Assembly: GCA_902801325.1 (NCBI GenBank)
Contig: CADCHQ010000004.1
Location: 1-64,000, forward strand
Direction: 5' to 3'
Length of the DNA stretch: 64,000 nt
Source: an uncultured Bacteroidales bacterium
Lineage (GTDB): Bacteria > Bacteroidota > Bacteroidia > Bacteroidales > Bacteroidaceae
Shown: positions 51,125 through 60,500 of the stretch, in pieces
Layout of the letters: each line of letters begins with the position of its first letter
Position numbering within the stretch: position 1 is the stretch's first letter
Notes under the pieces: generated by a model
Seen by the model: only the letters and a program-made list of their open reading frames with translations
The model's database searches: none
Told to the model about the DNA's origin: nothing
Made by a program: the position numbers and the translations under genes

Positions 51125-52234
51125 TTATCTGCGACCGCCACGGCTAGCGCCGCCACCACGACTGCCACTGAATCCACCGCCACGGGAAGCACCCATAGAA
51201 CCGCCACGGGAAGCACCCATCGAGGAACCGCGTGAACTGCCCATAGAACTACCGCGGGAAGCACCCATCGAAGAGCCGCCGAAGCTGGCCGAGGAACGAG
51301 TGGTTGTGCGAGTTGCACCCATGGAACTGCCGCGAGATGCGCCCATAGAAGAGCTGCGAGAGGTGCTCATAGAGGAGCCTGAGCGAACGGTGGTGCGGCT
51401 GCTGGAGCGTGTGTCGATGCCTGAGCGCGAGCCACTGTTGTTGAGCTGACCGAGTGAACTGCCACGAGAGCCAGAGCGGGAGAGGTCGGTGCGCGAACCA
51501 CGGTTGTTGCCATCGAGACGAGTGTCACCTCCGCGAGTGGAACCGCCAATACGGCCTTCCGAGTATCCACCACGTGTGTTACCGCCGGGCTGTACGCCAC
51601 CGCGTCCGTTGCGAGTCTCAGGACGGAATCCGTCGCGTCCTCCGGGGCGTCCGCCATTTCTTTCGGGATGGAATCCTCCACGACCGCCACCAGGTTCACC
51701 ATAGCGTCCGCCACGAGTTCCGTTGGGGTGTCCGATCATGGTGTGGTGCATGCCGCGCAAGCCTCCGTGCCAGATGGGGCGACGATTGTGATAGAAGCCA
51801 GTGGAGAAGTAGAAGCGTCCGTGTCCACCACGATAGTCCCAGAAGATGGTTGGACGGTGGTAGAAGTAGTATCCGTGGGCATAGTAACGGAAGACGGGGA
51901 AGTACCATCCACCATTGAGCCACCATACGGGACGGAAGAGATAGTCAACTGCTGCAAAGGCTCTCCACTGCCAGTCGTAGAGGATGTGGCGCAGGTCGTC
52001 GTTGCGGTAGGCAAGGTAACGAGCCTCGGCCAGATCGTCGGCGGTGTTAAGCGAAAGCAGATAGTCGAGATTGATTTCGTAAGCGTCGTTGTACTGTTGG
52101 TCATTGAGGTTGAGTTCATAGGCCATCTTATCGGTGAGATAGTAAGCACGCTCACGAGCGGTTTCATAATCCATTGCATTCATTCCCATCCAGGTGAAGA
52201 TTGCAAGTACCAGTGTCATGAGATTCTTTTTCAT
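51125..52234 (-). CDS. Secreted protein with Arg/Gly/Ser-rich repetitive C-terminal half
   Basis: 369 residues. A signal peptide (~1-20) is followed by a folded N-terminal part (~21-150) rich in Tyr, Trp and Phe (DWQWRAFAAVDYLFRPVWWLNGGWYFPVFRYY). A long low-complexity tail (~165-369) of GGR, RNG and repeated SRGSSMGA units follows, the last made by tandem 24-nt DNA repeats. I do not recognise a family. The basic disordered tail could bind nucleic acid, polysaccharide or the cell wall. A minus-strand promoter (52284-52314) precedes it. Confidence 0.8.
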   Translation of the reverse strand: MKKNLMTLVLAIFTWMGMNAMDYETARERAYYLTDKMAYELNLNDQQYNDAYEINLDYLLSLNTADDLAEARYLAYRNDDLRHILYDWQWRAFAAVDYLFRPVWWLNGGWYFPVFRYYAHGYYFYHRPTIFWDYRGGHGRFYFSTGFYHNRRPIWHGGLRGMHHTMIGHPNGTRGGRYGEPGGGRGGFHPERNGGRPGGRDGFRPETRNGRGGVQPGGNTRGGYSEGRIGGSTRGGDTRLDGNNRGSRTDLSRSGSRGSSLGQLNNSGSRSGIDTRSSSRTTVRSGSSMSTSRSSSMGASRGSSMGATRTTTRSSASFGGSSMGASRGSSMGSSRGSSMGASRGGSMGASRGGGFSGSRGGGASRGGRR

Positions 52235-52283
52235 AGTCGTAACGTTTAAATGGTTTAACGTCTGTTTTATTTGTTTTCTACGG

Positions 52284-52314
52284 CAAAGGTACGGACTTCC
52301 GGCGGGGTCGCAAA
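52284..52314 (-). promoter_or_regulatory. Promoter of the R/G/S-rich protein gene
   Basis: On the minus strand, TTTG (52311-52314), then TACCTTTG (52284-52291), 19-20 nt apart. The gene start is 50 nt downstream. Confidence 0.65.
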
Positions 52315-52346
52315 TGGTTTTTCCCTAAAGGGCGAGGGGAAAATCC

Positions 52347-53162
52347 CTATAGTTGAGAGGAAAACACGAAGTGCTCGTCGAACTGCTTGAGGACTTCGGT
52401 GGAAGGCTCTTGCTGGAAGAGACCATAGACAGCACTGCCGCTGCCCGACATCGCAGCATAGACGGCACCTGCACTGAGCAGGCCTTGCTTGATGACGGCA
52501 ATGGTGGGATGCTGTGGAAAGACGCTATTCTCGAAATCGTTCGCTATGAATTGTTGCCATTCGGCGATAGGGCGTTGGATGCTTTGCAATAAATCGTATT
52601 GAGGCCGACGGGGCGTGACACCCTGATAGGCTTCGCGCGTGCTAACAAAATCGTTGGGCTTGACAAGTACCAACCAAAGACCAGTAAGACGGAGGTCGAT
52701 GGGGGTGAACTGGTCGCCTATGCCTGTTGCAAAGACGGGTTGATGACTGACGAAGAAAGGACAGTCGGCTCCAAGTGGAGTGAGCAGTTCACGCAACTCC
52801 TGATCGCTAACAGGCAGGTGGAACATTTCGCGAGCAAGGACCATCATGAAAGCGGCATCACTGCTGCCTCCGCCCAACCCTGCACCCGAGGGAATGTTCT
52901 TGGTAAGGCGGATGTGGAGCGGGGGGATATCGTAACCTGCCTTGCGCAGTTGATTAAGCGCACGCATGACCAGATTATCTTCGATGGCTCCAAGCACGGG
53001 AATCCCTTTGATGTGAAGTTCATCGGAGTCAGCTTCGATGGCTTCCAGTTCGTCACAAAGAGGGATGGGGTAGAAGACGGTTTCCAGATTGTGGTATCCG
53101 TCGCTTCGGCGCTCTGTCACATAGAGTCCGAGATTGATTTTGGCACAAGGAAATACTTTCAT
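52347..53162 (-). CDS. ispE: 4-diphosphocytidyl-2-C-methyl-D-erythritol kinase
   Basis: GHMP kinase of the MEP isoprenoid pathway; phosphorylates CDP-methylerythritol in the cytoplasm. 271 residues from MKVFPCAKINLGLYV at 53162. The in-frame codon at 53177 adds only MYFCS and overlaps a CAAAAATA sequence. Motifs are the N-terminal AKINLGL, the ATP loop PSGAGLGGGSSDAA and the C-terminal MSGSGSAVYGLF. Confidence 0.96.
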   Translation of the reverse strand: MKVFPCAKINLGLYVTERRSDGYHNLETVFYPIPLCDELEAIEADSDELHIKGIPVLGAIEDNLVMRALNQLRKAGYDIPPLHIRLTKNIPSGAGLGGGSSDAAFMMVLAREMFHLPVSDQELRELLTPLGADCPFFVSHQPVFATGIGDQFTPIDLRLTGLWLVLVKPNDFVSTREAYQGVTPRRPQYDLLQSIQRPIAEWQQFIANDFENSVFPQHPTIAVIKQGLLSAGAVYAAMSGSGSAVYGLFQQEPSTEVLKQFDEHFVFSSQL

Positions 53163-53208
53163 GGAGCAAAAATACAAATAAATTAAGAATAAATTAAAAA
53201 AAATATGA

Positions 53209-53278
53209 ATTATGCATTATGCATGATGAATTGAAAAAAATATTATGCATTATGCATGATGAATTATGAATTAATTAT
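53209..53278. repeat. Heptanucleotide array upstream of an acidic hypothetical gene
   Basis: Two related blocks, each GAATTAT/GCATTAT/GCATGAT-type 7-nt units (about 53205-53235 and 53243-53277), separated by a short A-run. It directly abuts the TATCTTTG box at 53279-53286, so it occupies the -33 region. Confidence 0.85.
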
Positions 53279-53286
53279 TATCTTTG
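53279..53286 (+). promoter_or_regulatory. -7 box of the acidic hypothetical gene
   Basis: TATCTTTG, 29 nt before the ATG. The position expected for a -33 TTG lies in the heptamer array and is not matched. Confidence 0.6.
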
Positions 53287-53315
53287 CGACTATAATAAAT
53301 ATATAAGTATAGTAT

Positions 53316-54092
53316 ATGACAAAGAAAAAGAAAATAGACTTGGTTCTGGATTCGATTTTGGACTTGAACACGAACAATGTTTGGAACTTGACGGAAGAGC
53401 AGGTTGCAGGGCTCTGGGAGCGTGATCGCCAGCAGGAGGACTTTGCCTCTTCAGAGGAGAAACTGCTGAATGTGATTCGCCTGTGCTTCGAAGTGGTTCA
53501 CTACAATCCCAACGATGAGCGTGAAGCTAAGAAGTACGAAAAGGATGGTTGGGTGCACTTCTCCCGTTGCGACGAACGAAAGGGACGTGTGGCCCTGCGA
53601 CGCAAATATATCCAGCGCATTACCGACCTCAGTTATGAGAATGTGAAACACATTACTGCCGCCATGTTGCTGGAACTCATCGACCGAAACTTTGGTGGAG
53701 GCTGGGACAGCATACCCCTGAGCATCAAGGACATCATTGAGTCAAGCTTCGAGATTTCCACCACTCAGTTGCCTACCAGTCGCATCCATGCCAAAGGTGG
53801 GACGCTGGAGCGCAAGGTGGAACAGGGATTTGAAGTGCTGGAGATAGAAAAGGGAACTTGGACGGAGGCTATTTTCGCCAAGAAGAAAGAACCCCTGCAG
53901 AAACTGCGTTGCAACAGCGATTCGAAGTATGACGAGGACGGAAACCTGATTCAGGACGAGAACGAAGACGAGGATCTGGAGGACAATGACGCTCTGGACA
54001 ATGATGAGCAGGACGACACCTTCTATTCTTCCTTTGCCGCAGAGGCTGTAGTGAAGGAGGAAACAGAAGAAGGTTTCCCATTAGAGGACTAA
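53316..54092 (+). CDS. Unrecognised soluble protein with acidic C-terminus
   Basis: 258 residues: a basic start (MTKKKKIDLVL), a helical middle (~30-130), and an RKYIQRITDLSYENVKHITAAMLLELIDRNFGGGWDS segment that looks like a conserved core. The tail is highly acidic (~205-240, with runs of Asp and Glu) and ends FPLED. No signal peptide or membrane segment. I do not recognise a family. A heptanucleotide array forms its upstream promoter region. Confidence 0.75.
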   Translation: MTKKKKIDLVLDSILDLNTNNVWNLTEEQVAGLWERDRQQEDFASSEEKLLNVIRLCFEVVHYNPNDEREAKKYEKDGWVHFSRCDERKGRVALRRKYIQRITDLSYENVKHITAAMLLELIDRNFGGGWDSIPLSIKDIIESSFEISTTQLPTSRIHAKGGTLERKVEQGFEVLEIEKGTWTEAIFAKKKEPLQKLRCNSDSKYDEDGNLIQDENEDEDLEDNDALDNDEQDDTFYSSFAAEAVVKEETEEGFPLED

Positions 54093-54149
54093 AAAGAAGT
54101 GAAGAAGTGATGAAACGGAGAAACTCACTTCATCACTCCATCATTTCTC

Positions 54150-54177
54150 GCCCCCACGGGGAGAGTTAAAGAGGGGC
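54150..54177. repeat. REP-like element and repeats between convergent genes
   Basis: CCCCCACGGGG with the tail AGAGTTAAAGAGGGGC, just after the hypothetical gene. It is preceded (about 54093-54140) by GAAGTGA-type repeats facing TCACTTC, which could form a stem. Confidence 0.55.
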
Positions 54178-54924
54178 TTTTCTACGGAATTCCGCACAAA
54201 CGATAGCGGTGGCAATGGCTACATTTAGGCTTTCCACCGTTGGGCGGTTGGCAGGATAAGGAGGAACAAAGAGACGGTGGCTCACCAAGGTTGCTGTCTC
54301 TTTTCTTATTCCTTGTCCTTCGTTACCCATGATGATAACGCCATGGGAAGAGAGTTCTTGCTGATAGATGTTTTTTCCGTCGAGGAAGGTCCCATAGATG
54401 GGAGCAGAAGTCTTACGGAGTTCTTCAGTCAGTTCGCAATAGTGGACATTGACGCGAGCGAGAGCTCCCATAGTGGCTTGTGTGGCCTTGGGATTGTAAA
54501 TGTCGGCGGAGTCAGGCGAACAGTAGATGTGATGAATGCCAAACCAATCGGCCAACCGAACGATGGTACCCAGATTGCCAGGGTCTTGTACACCATCGAG
54601 CGCCAAAGTGAGTTCCTGTTCGGCTATTTCTGCCAGATGACCTTCGGATTGTGGAATAGGGAATAGGGCTATCACTTGCTGGGGATGTTGGAGCAGGCTT
54701 GCCCTTTGCAATTCATCGGACGATACGGTATCATAGACAACACCTCGAAGCTCTTTCTCATGTTCTTTCAGCCATTCGGCTTCTGCTGCCACATAGTGGG
54801 GAAGCATGACGGCGAGCAGTTCGCCCACGAGTTTGGGACCTTCGGCTACAAAGAGGCCTTCGGCTACGCGGTTCTTCTTCCGTTCCAATCCGCGAATCTG
54901 CTTAATTCTGGCTTTGCTAATCAT
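54166..54924 (-). CDS. SpoU/TrmH-family RNA 2'-O-methyltransferase
   Basis: A SPOUT-class S-adenosylmethionine enzyme, 253 residues. It has an N-terminal substrate-binding domain (FVAEGPKLVGELLA) and the trefoil-knot motifs: motif 1 DGVQDPGNLGTIVRLADWFGI, motif 2 IIMGNEGQGI and motif 3 VPPYPANRPTVESLNVAIA. The RNA target (rRNA or tRNA) is not decided. I start at the ATG at 54924. A TAATTTTG box (minus strand, 54933-54940) is so close that the upstream GTG at 54933 cannot be used and the mRNA leader must be very short. Confidence 0.9.
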   Translation of the reverse strand: MISKARIKQIRGLERKKNRVAEGLFVAEGPKLVGELLAVMLPHYVAAEAEWLKEHEKELRGVVYDTVSSDELQRASLLQHPQQVIALFPIPQSEGHLAEIAEQELTLALDGVQDPGNLGTIVRLADWFGIHHIYCSPDSADIYNPKATQATMGALARVNVHYCELTEELRKTSAPIYGTFLDGKNIYQQELSSHGVIIMGNEGQGIRKETATLVSHRLFVPPYPANRPTVESLNVAIATAIVCAEFRRKAPL

Positions 54925-54946
54925 AATCACCACAAAATTAAAAAAT

Positions 54947-54976
54947 AATGTTGAATGTTAAATGGTAAATGTTCAA
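54947..54976. repeat. Heptanucleotide array between divergent genes
   Basis: AATGTTG AATGTTA AATGGTA AATGTTC, exact 7-nt period, between the minus-strand box at 54933-54940 and the plus-strand box at 54985-54992. Confidence 0.85.
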
Positions 54977-54984
54977 TTATTTTG

Positions 54985-54992
54985 TACTTTTG
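54985..54992 (+). promoter_or_regulatory. -7 box of the Omp85 lipoprotein gene
   Basis: TACTTTTG just upstream of the GTG at 54997. If real, the transcript begins at or near that codon, favouring a leaderless message or a later start (TTG 55006, ATG 55024). Confidence 0.5.
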
Positions 54993-54996
54993 TAAA

Positions 54997-57267
54997 GTGA
55001 AACATTTGAGAACGCTTTTCCCCATGTTCGTTTTGCTCTCCGTCATGGTTATGGTGGCGGGTTGTAGTGTTTCGCGTTTTATTCCCGAAGGAGAGTATCT
55101 GCTTAACGACGTAAAGATTCGTGCGGACGAGAAAGGTGTTTCTCCCAGTCAGATGCAAGGTTATGTGCAACAGCATCCCAATTCCCGATGGTTCAGCGCA
55201 GTAAAAGTGCCTATGGCTCCCTATTTGCTGAGTGGACGTGATACGACGAAACGCATCAATCGTTTCCTGCAACGCATTGGTCAGGCCCCCGTCATCTATA
55301 GCCAGTCGAAGGCGATGAAGACGCGTGACAACATTGAGGCGGCGGTGCGAAATATGGGATTCCTTCAGGCAAATGTCGACTTGCTAGAGCGAAAGAAAAA
55401 GTTTAAACTGAATGCGCTTTACGATATCCATCCCGGTGTGAGATATACTGTTGCCTCCATTGAAGAGGATATTAAGGACGAGCAGATTCGCCACATCATT
55501 GACAGCACGCGTCGTGAATCGCGTTTGTCCGTGGGTATGCCTTTCGACCTGAATGAGTTGGACGCTGAGCGATCGCGCATCAATCACCTGCTGCGTAACC
55601 AGGGCTATTATCAGTTTAACAAGGAGTTTGTACGTTTTGAAGCCGACACCACTTTGATGGGTCATCAAGTTGCGCTCTCGATGGTCATAGACAACTATCG
55701 AACTCCACAACAACCAGAGCGAAGGCCCCATCGCCAGTTCTATGTAGGCGACATATCCTTCTCCGTCGACTCTTCTTCGCATAATCTCTTGCGCGAGAAT
55801 GTTCTCCGTGTGAAGAATGCTATTAAGCCGGGCGAGTTATATAAAGAAAGGCATGTGCAGGAAACCTATGGCAACCTGTCGGCATTGGGTGCAGTGATGA
55901 ATTCAACGGTGACCATGATTCCTGACACGACAGATTCCACTCGTTTGCAAACACTCGTTTCTGTCACAACCAACAAGCGCCATACCATGAATGCGGAGGT
56001 TGAAGGTACCAATACTTCGGGTGACTTGGGTGCTGCCGTTGTTCTTTCGTATCAGAACAGAAATCTTTTCCGGGGTTCGGAATTGCTTAGCGTCAGGTTG
56101 CGTGGAGCTTATGAAGCCATCAAAAAACTTGAGGGTTATGAGAAGAAAGAGGGCAGTCGCAATCAGAACTATATCGAATATGGAGCAGAAGTGTCCTTGG
56201 CCTTTCCCGATTTTAAGTTCCCTGGTATCAGCCGTGATTTCCGTCGCAACAGTCACGCTATAAGTGAGGTCTCTCTGATGTATAATAGCCAGAACCGTCC
56301 CGAATTCCATCGTCGAGTGGTTACTGGCGCTTGGCGTTATCGGTGGAGTCAGATGAATCGACAGCGCCAGCATAAGATCGACCTTATCGACCTGAACTAT
56401 GTCTTTATGCCTTGGATATCAAAGAAGTTCCGTGAGGACTATCTCGACAACGTCACTTCGCGCAACTCCATCCTTCGTTATAACTACGAGAACCTGTTTA
56501 TTATGAAGTGGGGCTACACCTTCAGCTTTACTTCACAGCCTCTTTCTGGTGCTACGGGAAACTATGGAACGAATGCCTACAGTATTCGCTTCAATGTGGA
56601 GTCGGCAGGCAATCTGCTCTACGGATTGACGAAACCGTTCTCTACCAATCGTAATTCCGAGGGACAATATACCTTATTTAATATCGCGTACGCGCAATAC
56701 GTGAAGGGCGACTTCGATTTCTCCAAGAGTTTCCGCTTCTCGCCTGAAAATTCTCTCTCCGTGCATTTTGGATTAGGAATTGCTTACCCTTATGGCAATA
56801 GTAGCATTCTGCCATACGAGAAACGCTATTTCAGCGGTGGTGCTAATAGTGTGCGTGGTTGGTCGGTTCGTGGACTTGGTCCAGGTTCTTTCAAGGGAGC
56901 GGATGGTCGTATCGACTTCATTAATCAAACGGGTGACGTCAAACTTGACATGAATCTTGAGTATCGCGCTCATCTCTTTTGGAAGATTGATGGTGCGGCA
57001 TACGTTGACGCAGGAAACATATGGACTATTCGTGACTATGCTGACCAACCGGGCGGACAATTCCGCTTCGACACTTTCTGGCGTCAGATAGCCGTTTCCT
57101 ATGGTTTGGGTATTCGTCTTAACTTTAACTACTTCATCCTTCGCCTCGATAGTGGTATGAAAGCCATCAATCCGGCTTATTCCGACTCTCGCCACCATTA
57201 TCCCATCATCCATCCGCATTTCAAGCGCGACTTTGCCCTCCACTTTGCTGTCGGTTTGCCGTTCTAA
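54997..57267 (+). CDS. Omp85-family outer-membrane lipoprotein (TamL/BamA-like)
   Basis: About 756 residues. The lipobox VMVAGC near residue 22 indicates lipidation, typical of Bacteroidetes TamL proteins. POTRA-like domains follow (~30-330: GEYLLNDVKI, FNLNELDAERSRINHLLRNQGYYQF). The C-terminal bacterial surface antigen (D15) barrel contains YFSGGANSVRGWSVRGLGPGSF (the VRG lid-lock motif) and ends AVGLPF. It probably inserts or assembles outer-membrane proteins. The start is uncertain: the GTG gives MKHLRTLFPMFVLL, a good basic n-region; the frame also contains an ATG at 54955 upstream of the -7 box and one at 55024. Confidence 0.9.
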   Translation: MKHLRTLFPMFVLLSVMVMVAGCSVSRFIPEGEYLLNDVKIRADEKGVSPSQMQGYVQQHPNSRWFSAVKVPMAPYLLSGRDTTKRINRFLQRIGQAPVIYSQSKAMKTRDNIEAAVRNMGFLQANVDLLERKKKFKLNALYDIHPGVRYTVASIEEDIKDEQIRHIIDSTRRESRLSVGMPFDLNELDAERSRINHLLRNQGYYQFNKEFVRFEADTTLMGHQVALSMVIDNYRTPQQPERRPHRQFYVGDISFSVDSSSHNLLRENVLRVKNAIKPGELYKERHVQETYGNLSALGAVMNSTVTMIPDTTDSTRLQTLVSVTTNKRHTMNAEVEGTNTSGDLGAAVVLSYQNRNLFRGSELLSVRLRGAYEAIKKLEGYEKKEGSRNQNYIEYGAEVSLAFPDFKFPGISRDFRRNSHAISEVSLMYNSQNRPEFHRRVVTGAWRYRWSQMNRQRQHKIDLIDLNYVFMPWISKKFREDYLDNVTSRNSILRYNYENLFIMKWGYTFSFTSQPLSGATGNYGTNAYSIRFNVESAGNLLYGLTKPFSTNRNSEGQYTLFNIAYAQYVKGDFDFSKSFRFSPENSLSVHFGLGIAYPYGNSSILPYEKRYFSGGANSVRGWSVRGLGPGSFKGADGRIDFINQTGDVKLDMNLEYRAHLFWKIDGAAYVDAGNIWTIRDYADQPGGQFRFDTFWRQIAVSYGLGIRLNFNYFILRLDSGMKAINPAYSDSRHHYPIIHPHFKRDFALHFAVGLPF

Positions 57268-57319
57268 TAAAGCCTGTGTTTTTAGGGAATATCCTTTAAT
57301 AACAGATAAAAAGCAGAAA

Positions 57320-57344
57320 CCCCTCCGCTGTTGTAGCGAAGGGG
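57320..57344. terminator. Hairpin between the Omp85 gene and tRNA-Lys
   Basis: CCCCTCCGCT (57320-57329) pairs with AGCGAAGGGG (57335-57344), one mismatch, loop GTTGT. The minus strand continues with GTTTCTGCTTTTT, so it can end the tRNA transcript; on the plus strand it lies about 50 nt after the Omp85 stop. Confidence 0.7.
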
Positions 57345-57352
57345 CTTCTTAG

Positions 57353-57425
57353 TACGCCCTCAGGGGCTCGAACCCTGGACCCATTGATTAAGAGTCAATT
57401 GCTCTACCAACTGAGCTAAGGACGC
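57353..57425 (-). tRNA. tRNA-Lys (anticodon CTT)
   Basis: A 73-nt cloverleaf on the minus strand. Acceptor GCGTCCT pairs with AGGGCGT (two G-U pairs). The D arm is AGCTCAGTTGGTAGAGC. Anticodon stem ATTGA/TCAAT holds loop CTCTTAA, giving CTT. The T arm contains GTTCGAGCC and the discriminator is A. CCA is not encoded. Confidence 0.95.
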
Positions 57426-57446
57426 ATCTTTGTTTGTTTGCGAGTG

Positions 57447-57477
57447 CAAAGGTACTACATTCTTTTGAAATAACCAA
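57447..57477 (-). promoter_or_regulatory. Promoter of tRNA-Lys
   Basis: On the minus strand, TTG (57475-57477), exactly 20 nt, then TACCTTTG (57447-57454), 21 nt before the tRNA. Confidence 0.8.
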
Positions 57478-57509
57478 ACCAAAATACAAAAAGTTGCAAA
57501 AAACTTTTA

Positions 57510-60500
57510 TTATTCGCAGTCAAAGACTATGGCGAGGGGTTCGTTCGTTAGGTTTTTAGGTAAGTAAACGACGATATTCCCGTTTTCCCTCGTCCATTTC
57601 AGCGCCTGTCCGTTGGAGAGCAATCGCATAGTTGCCCCCAACCGAGGCCGGTTCCCTTTCCATGTGAGGGAGGTTGGCATTTCTGCCTCCTCGGGTTGGG
57701 CAAGTATAGCAAAACACTTCTTGCCGTCTTTCGAGCAGGTAAACCAGAGGTCGCCTTCGTTGTAGTGTGGCGTGGTTATAGTTTCGTAGATGGCTTGTCC
57801 GTTCTTTTTCAACCATTGTCCTATCTCTTTCATTCTTTCTTCCGCTTCAGGTTGTATGAGGCCTTCGGCAGTAGGTCCGACGCCCAGCACAAGATTGCCT
57901 CCTTTGGCAACAACTTCGATGAGGGTGTTGATGACCTTTTGTGCCGACTTCCAACGGGGGCGAGGCACCCAACCCCAGTCGTCGCTCAATGGAATGCAAG
58001 ACTCCCAAGGGTAAGGCAATTGTCTTTCGGGTATCGAACGCTCAGGCGTTTGGTAGTTCTCGTAAGGTCCTCTGATGGTACGGTCAACAATGAGAAGCCC
58101 AGGTTGATGGTTTCGTGCCATCTGGGCTATTCGTGGCATATCGATATCTTGATTGTTTTCCTTGCACACCCATCCGCCGTCGAGCCAAAGGATATCGATA
58201 GGACCATAACCCGACATCAATTCCTGTATTTGGTTGTAAGTGAATTGCTTGAAGGCATCCCATCGTTCGGGATATTGTTTGATGGGATAGTTTACGTTGC
58301 GTCCCTTCGTGGAATAGACATCCCACCAATAGGTTTGTGCGTGCCAGTCTGGCTTTGAGAAGTAAGTGCCTAACATCAAACCGCGCTTACGGAAGGCTTT
58401 AAGTACAGGACCAAGCATATCCTTACCTGTATAATGAGCCACATTGAAGTCCGTCTCGTGGCTATCAAAAAGACAGAAGCCATCGTGATGCTTTGTAGTG
58501 AATATCATGTAGCGCATGCCTGCTTCCTCGGTCAGTCGCGCCCATTGGTCTGGGTCGAATCGGGTGGGATTGAACGCATTGGCAAGTCCCCAATACCATT
58601 GTTTATATTGGTCGTAGGTCATCGTGGTATCACGCTGAATCCAATTCTCATCGCAAATGCTCCATGATTCCACAATGCCTGGTACGGAATATAGTCCCCA
58701 ATGGAGCAAGATGCCGAACTTCTGGTCTTGCCATGTGCGTAGTTTATCCAGCACCAGTGAGTCGGTAGGCCATTCGTAACCATTGTCCTGTTCCACGATG
58801 TCACCTCGTTTAACCGATTCGTCTGCTTGTTCGCTTGCCCATCTGCCCGACAATCGAATATCTTGCGAAGACGCACCAATCATGATGTCACAAGGCTCAG
58901 TTTCTTCTAATGTAAAGGTGACGTTCTTACTCTTGCCTCGAGGGATAAAGATGCGTTGGAAATCAGCTAATTGACGTTCGGGTAAAACGATTCCTGTCTT
59001 GTAGCGTCGAACATAGAGCTGAACCACCTCCTCGCCATCATACTTTCCCGTGTTGGTAATTGTGCATGAGATATTTCGGCCGTCAATCTTCAAGTTGCTA
59101 TATTCAAATGTGGTGTAGCTCAAGCCATAGCCGAAGGGATAGAGTGGGGTAGCATTTCCTTCCACATAATCGTGCGTTTGAGGCCAAGGACGATTGTAGT
59201 AGACGGGTAGTTGACCTACGCTTCGAGGCACACTGATGGGGAGCCTACCTGCGGGATTATAGTCGCCAACTAGTACATCAGCAATAGCACTACCACCTTG
59301 CTCGCCTGGATAATAGGCAGTAAGCAGAGCGTCGGCTTGTTCTGCTGCCCAGTTTTTCAGCAAGGGGCGACCTTCGATGTAGATGATCACAAGGGGTTTA
59401 CCCGTCTGCTTCAACGCCTCCAACAATTCTTGTTGATTGCCTAAAAGGTCGAGCGACAGGCGGTCGAGACCTTCACCACTATCAGGGGATGAGAAATTAT
59501 GAGAATGAGAAAATGAGGATGCGTTTGCTGCGCCTGTTTCCTTGTATTCCATGTTACCATATCGACAGCTCGAACCACCTACTGCAGCAATTATGACATC
59601 GGCGTCTTCTACGGAGACGATTTGGAATCCTTTCTGCAGTAGTCCTTCTTTGATGGTAATGACTTTTCCTTTTGGCTGCGGGGCAGTGTAGTCTCCCAGT
59701 TGGGCATACACGTTGTCAGCATTTGGCCCTACTACAGCAATCTTCACATTGCGGGACAATGGCAGGATGGAATTTCTATTCTTCAGCAATGTGATGCTTG
59801 CCCGTGCAATATCTCGAGCCAGTTCGATGTTCTCCTTGCAATGCACCTCTTCTGCCTCCTCTTCATCCACATAAGGATGCTCAAACAACCCCAAGTCGAA
59901 TTTCAAACGCAGCACCCTTCTAACCGCATCGTCTATTAACTTTGAATTATGAATACTGGATGCTGAGTTGTTGTAGGCACTCGCGCCAAGGTCCACATCC
60001 ACTCCTGCTTTCAGTGCCATTTGTGCAGCTTCTTCCAAGGATGAGGCCACATGCAGCGTGTTGTGAAGGACATTGATGCTGTATAAATCAGAGATGACAA
60101 TCCCCTGGAATCCCCATTGCTTCCTCAAGATATCCCTGAGCAACCAAGGGTTGCTGGTCGATGGAACTCCGTCGATGGTGTTATAGGCCGTCATTACACC
60201 CAATGCTCCAGCTTCAATTGCACTGCGGAATGGTGGCAGATAGGTCTGCATAATCTCATGCTGTCCCATGTTAATGGCTGCTCCGTTTTGCCCGCCTTCA
60301 CCCATACCATAAGCGGCTAAGTGTTTCAGTACACAACGGCCTTCCATGCCGCAGACAATGGCTGCTCCCAATGCTCCTGTTAAGGTTGGATCTTCACCCA
60401 TGCATTCCTCCGTCCTGCTCCATCGTGGGTCGCGAGCGAGGTCAAGCACGGGACCGTATCCGAGCGTTGCACCTTCTGCCTTCATTTCAGCAAGTATGGC

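Noticed and set aside
54955..54996. ATG at 54955 as the start of the Omp85 lipoprotein
   Set aside because: It lies upstream of the -7 box TACTTTTG (54985-54992) and inside a heptamer array; the added residues would bury the lipobox too far from the N-terminus.
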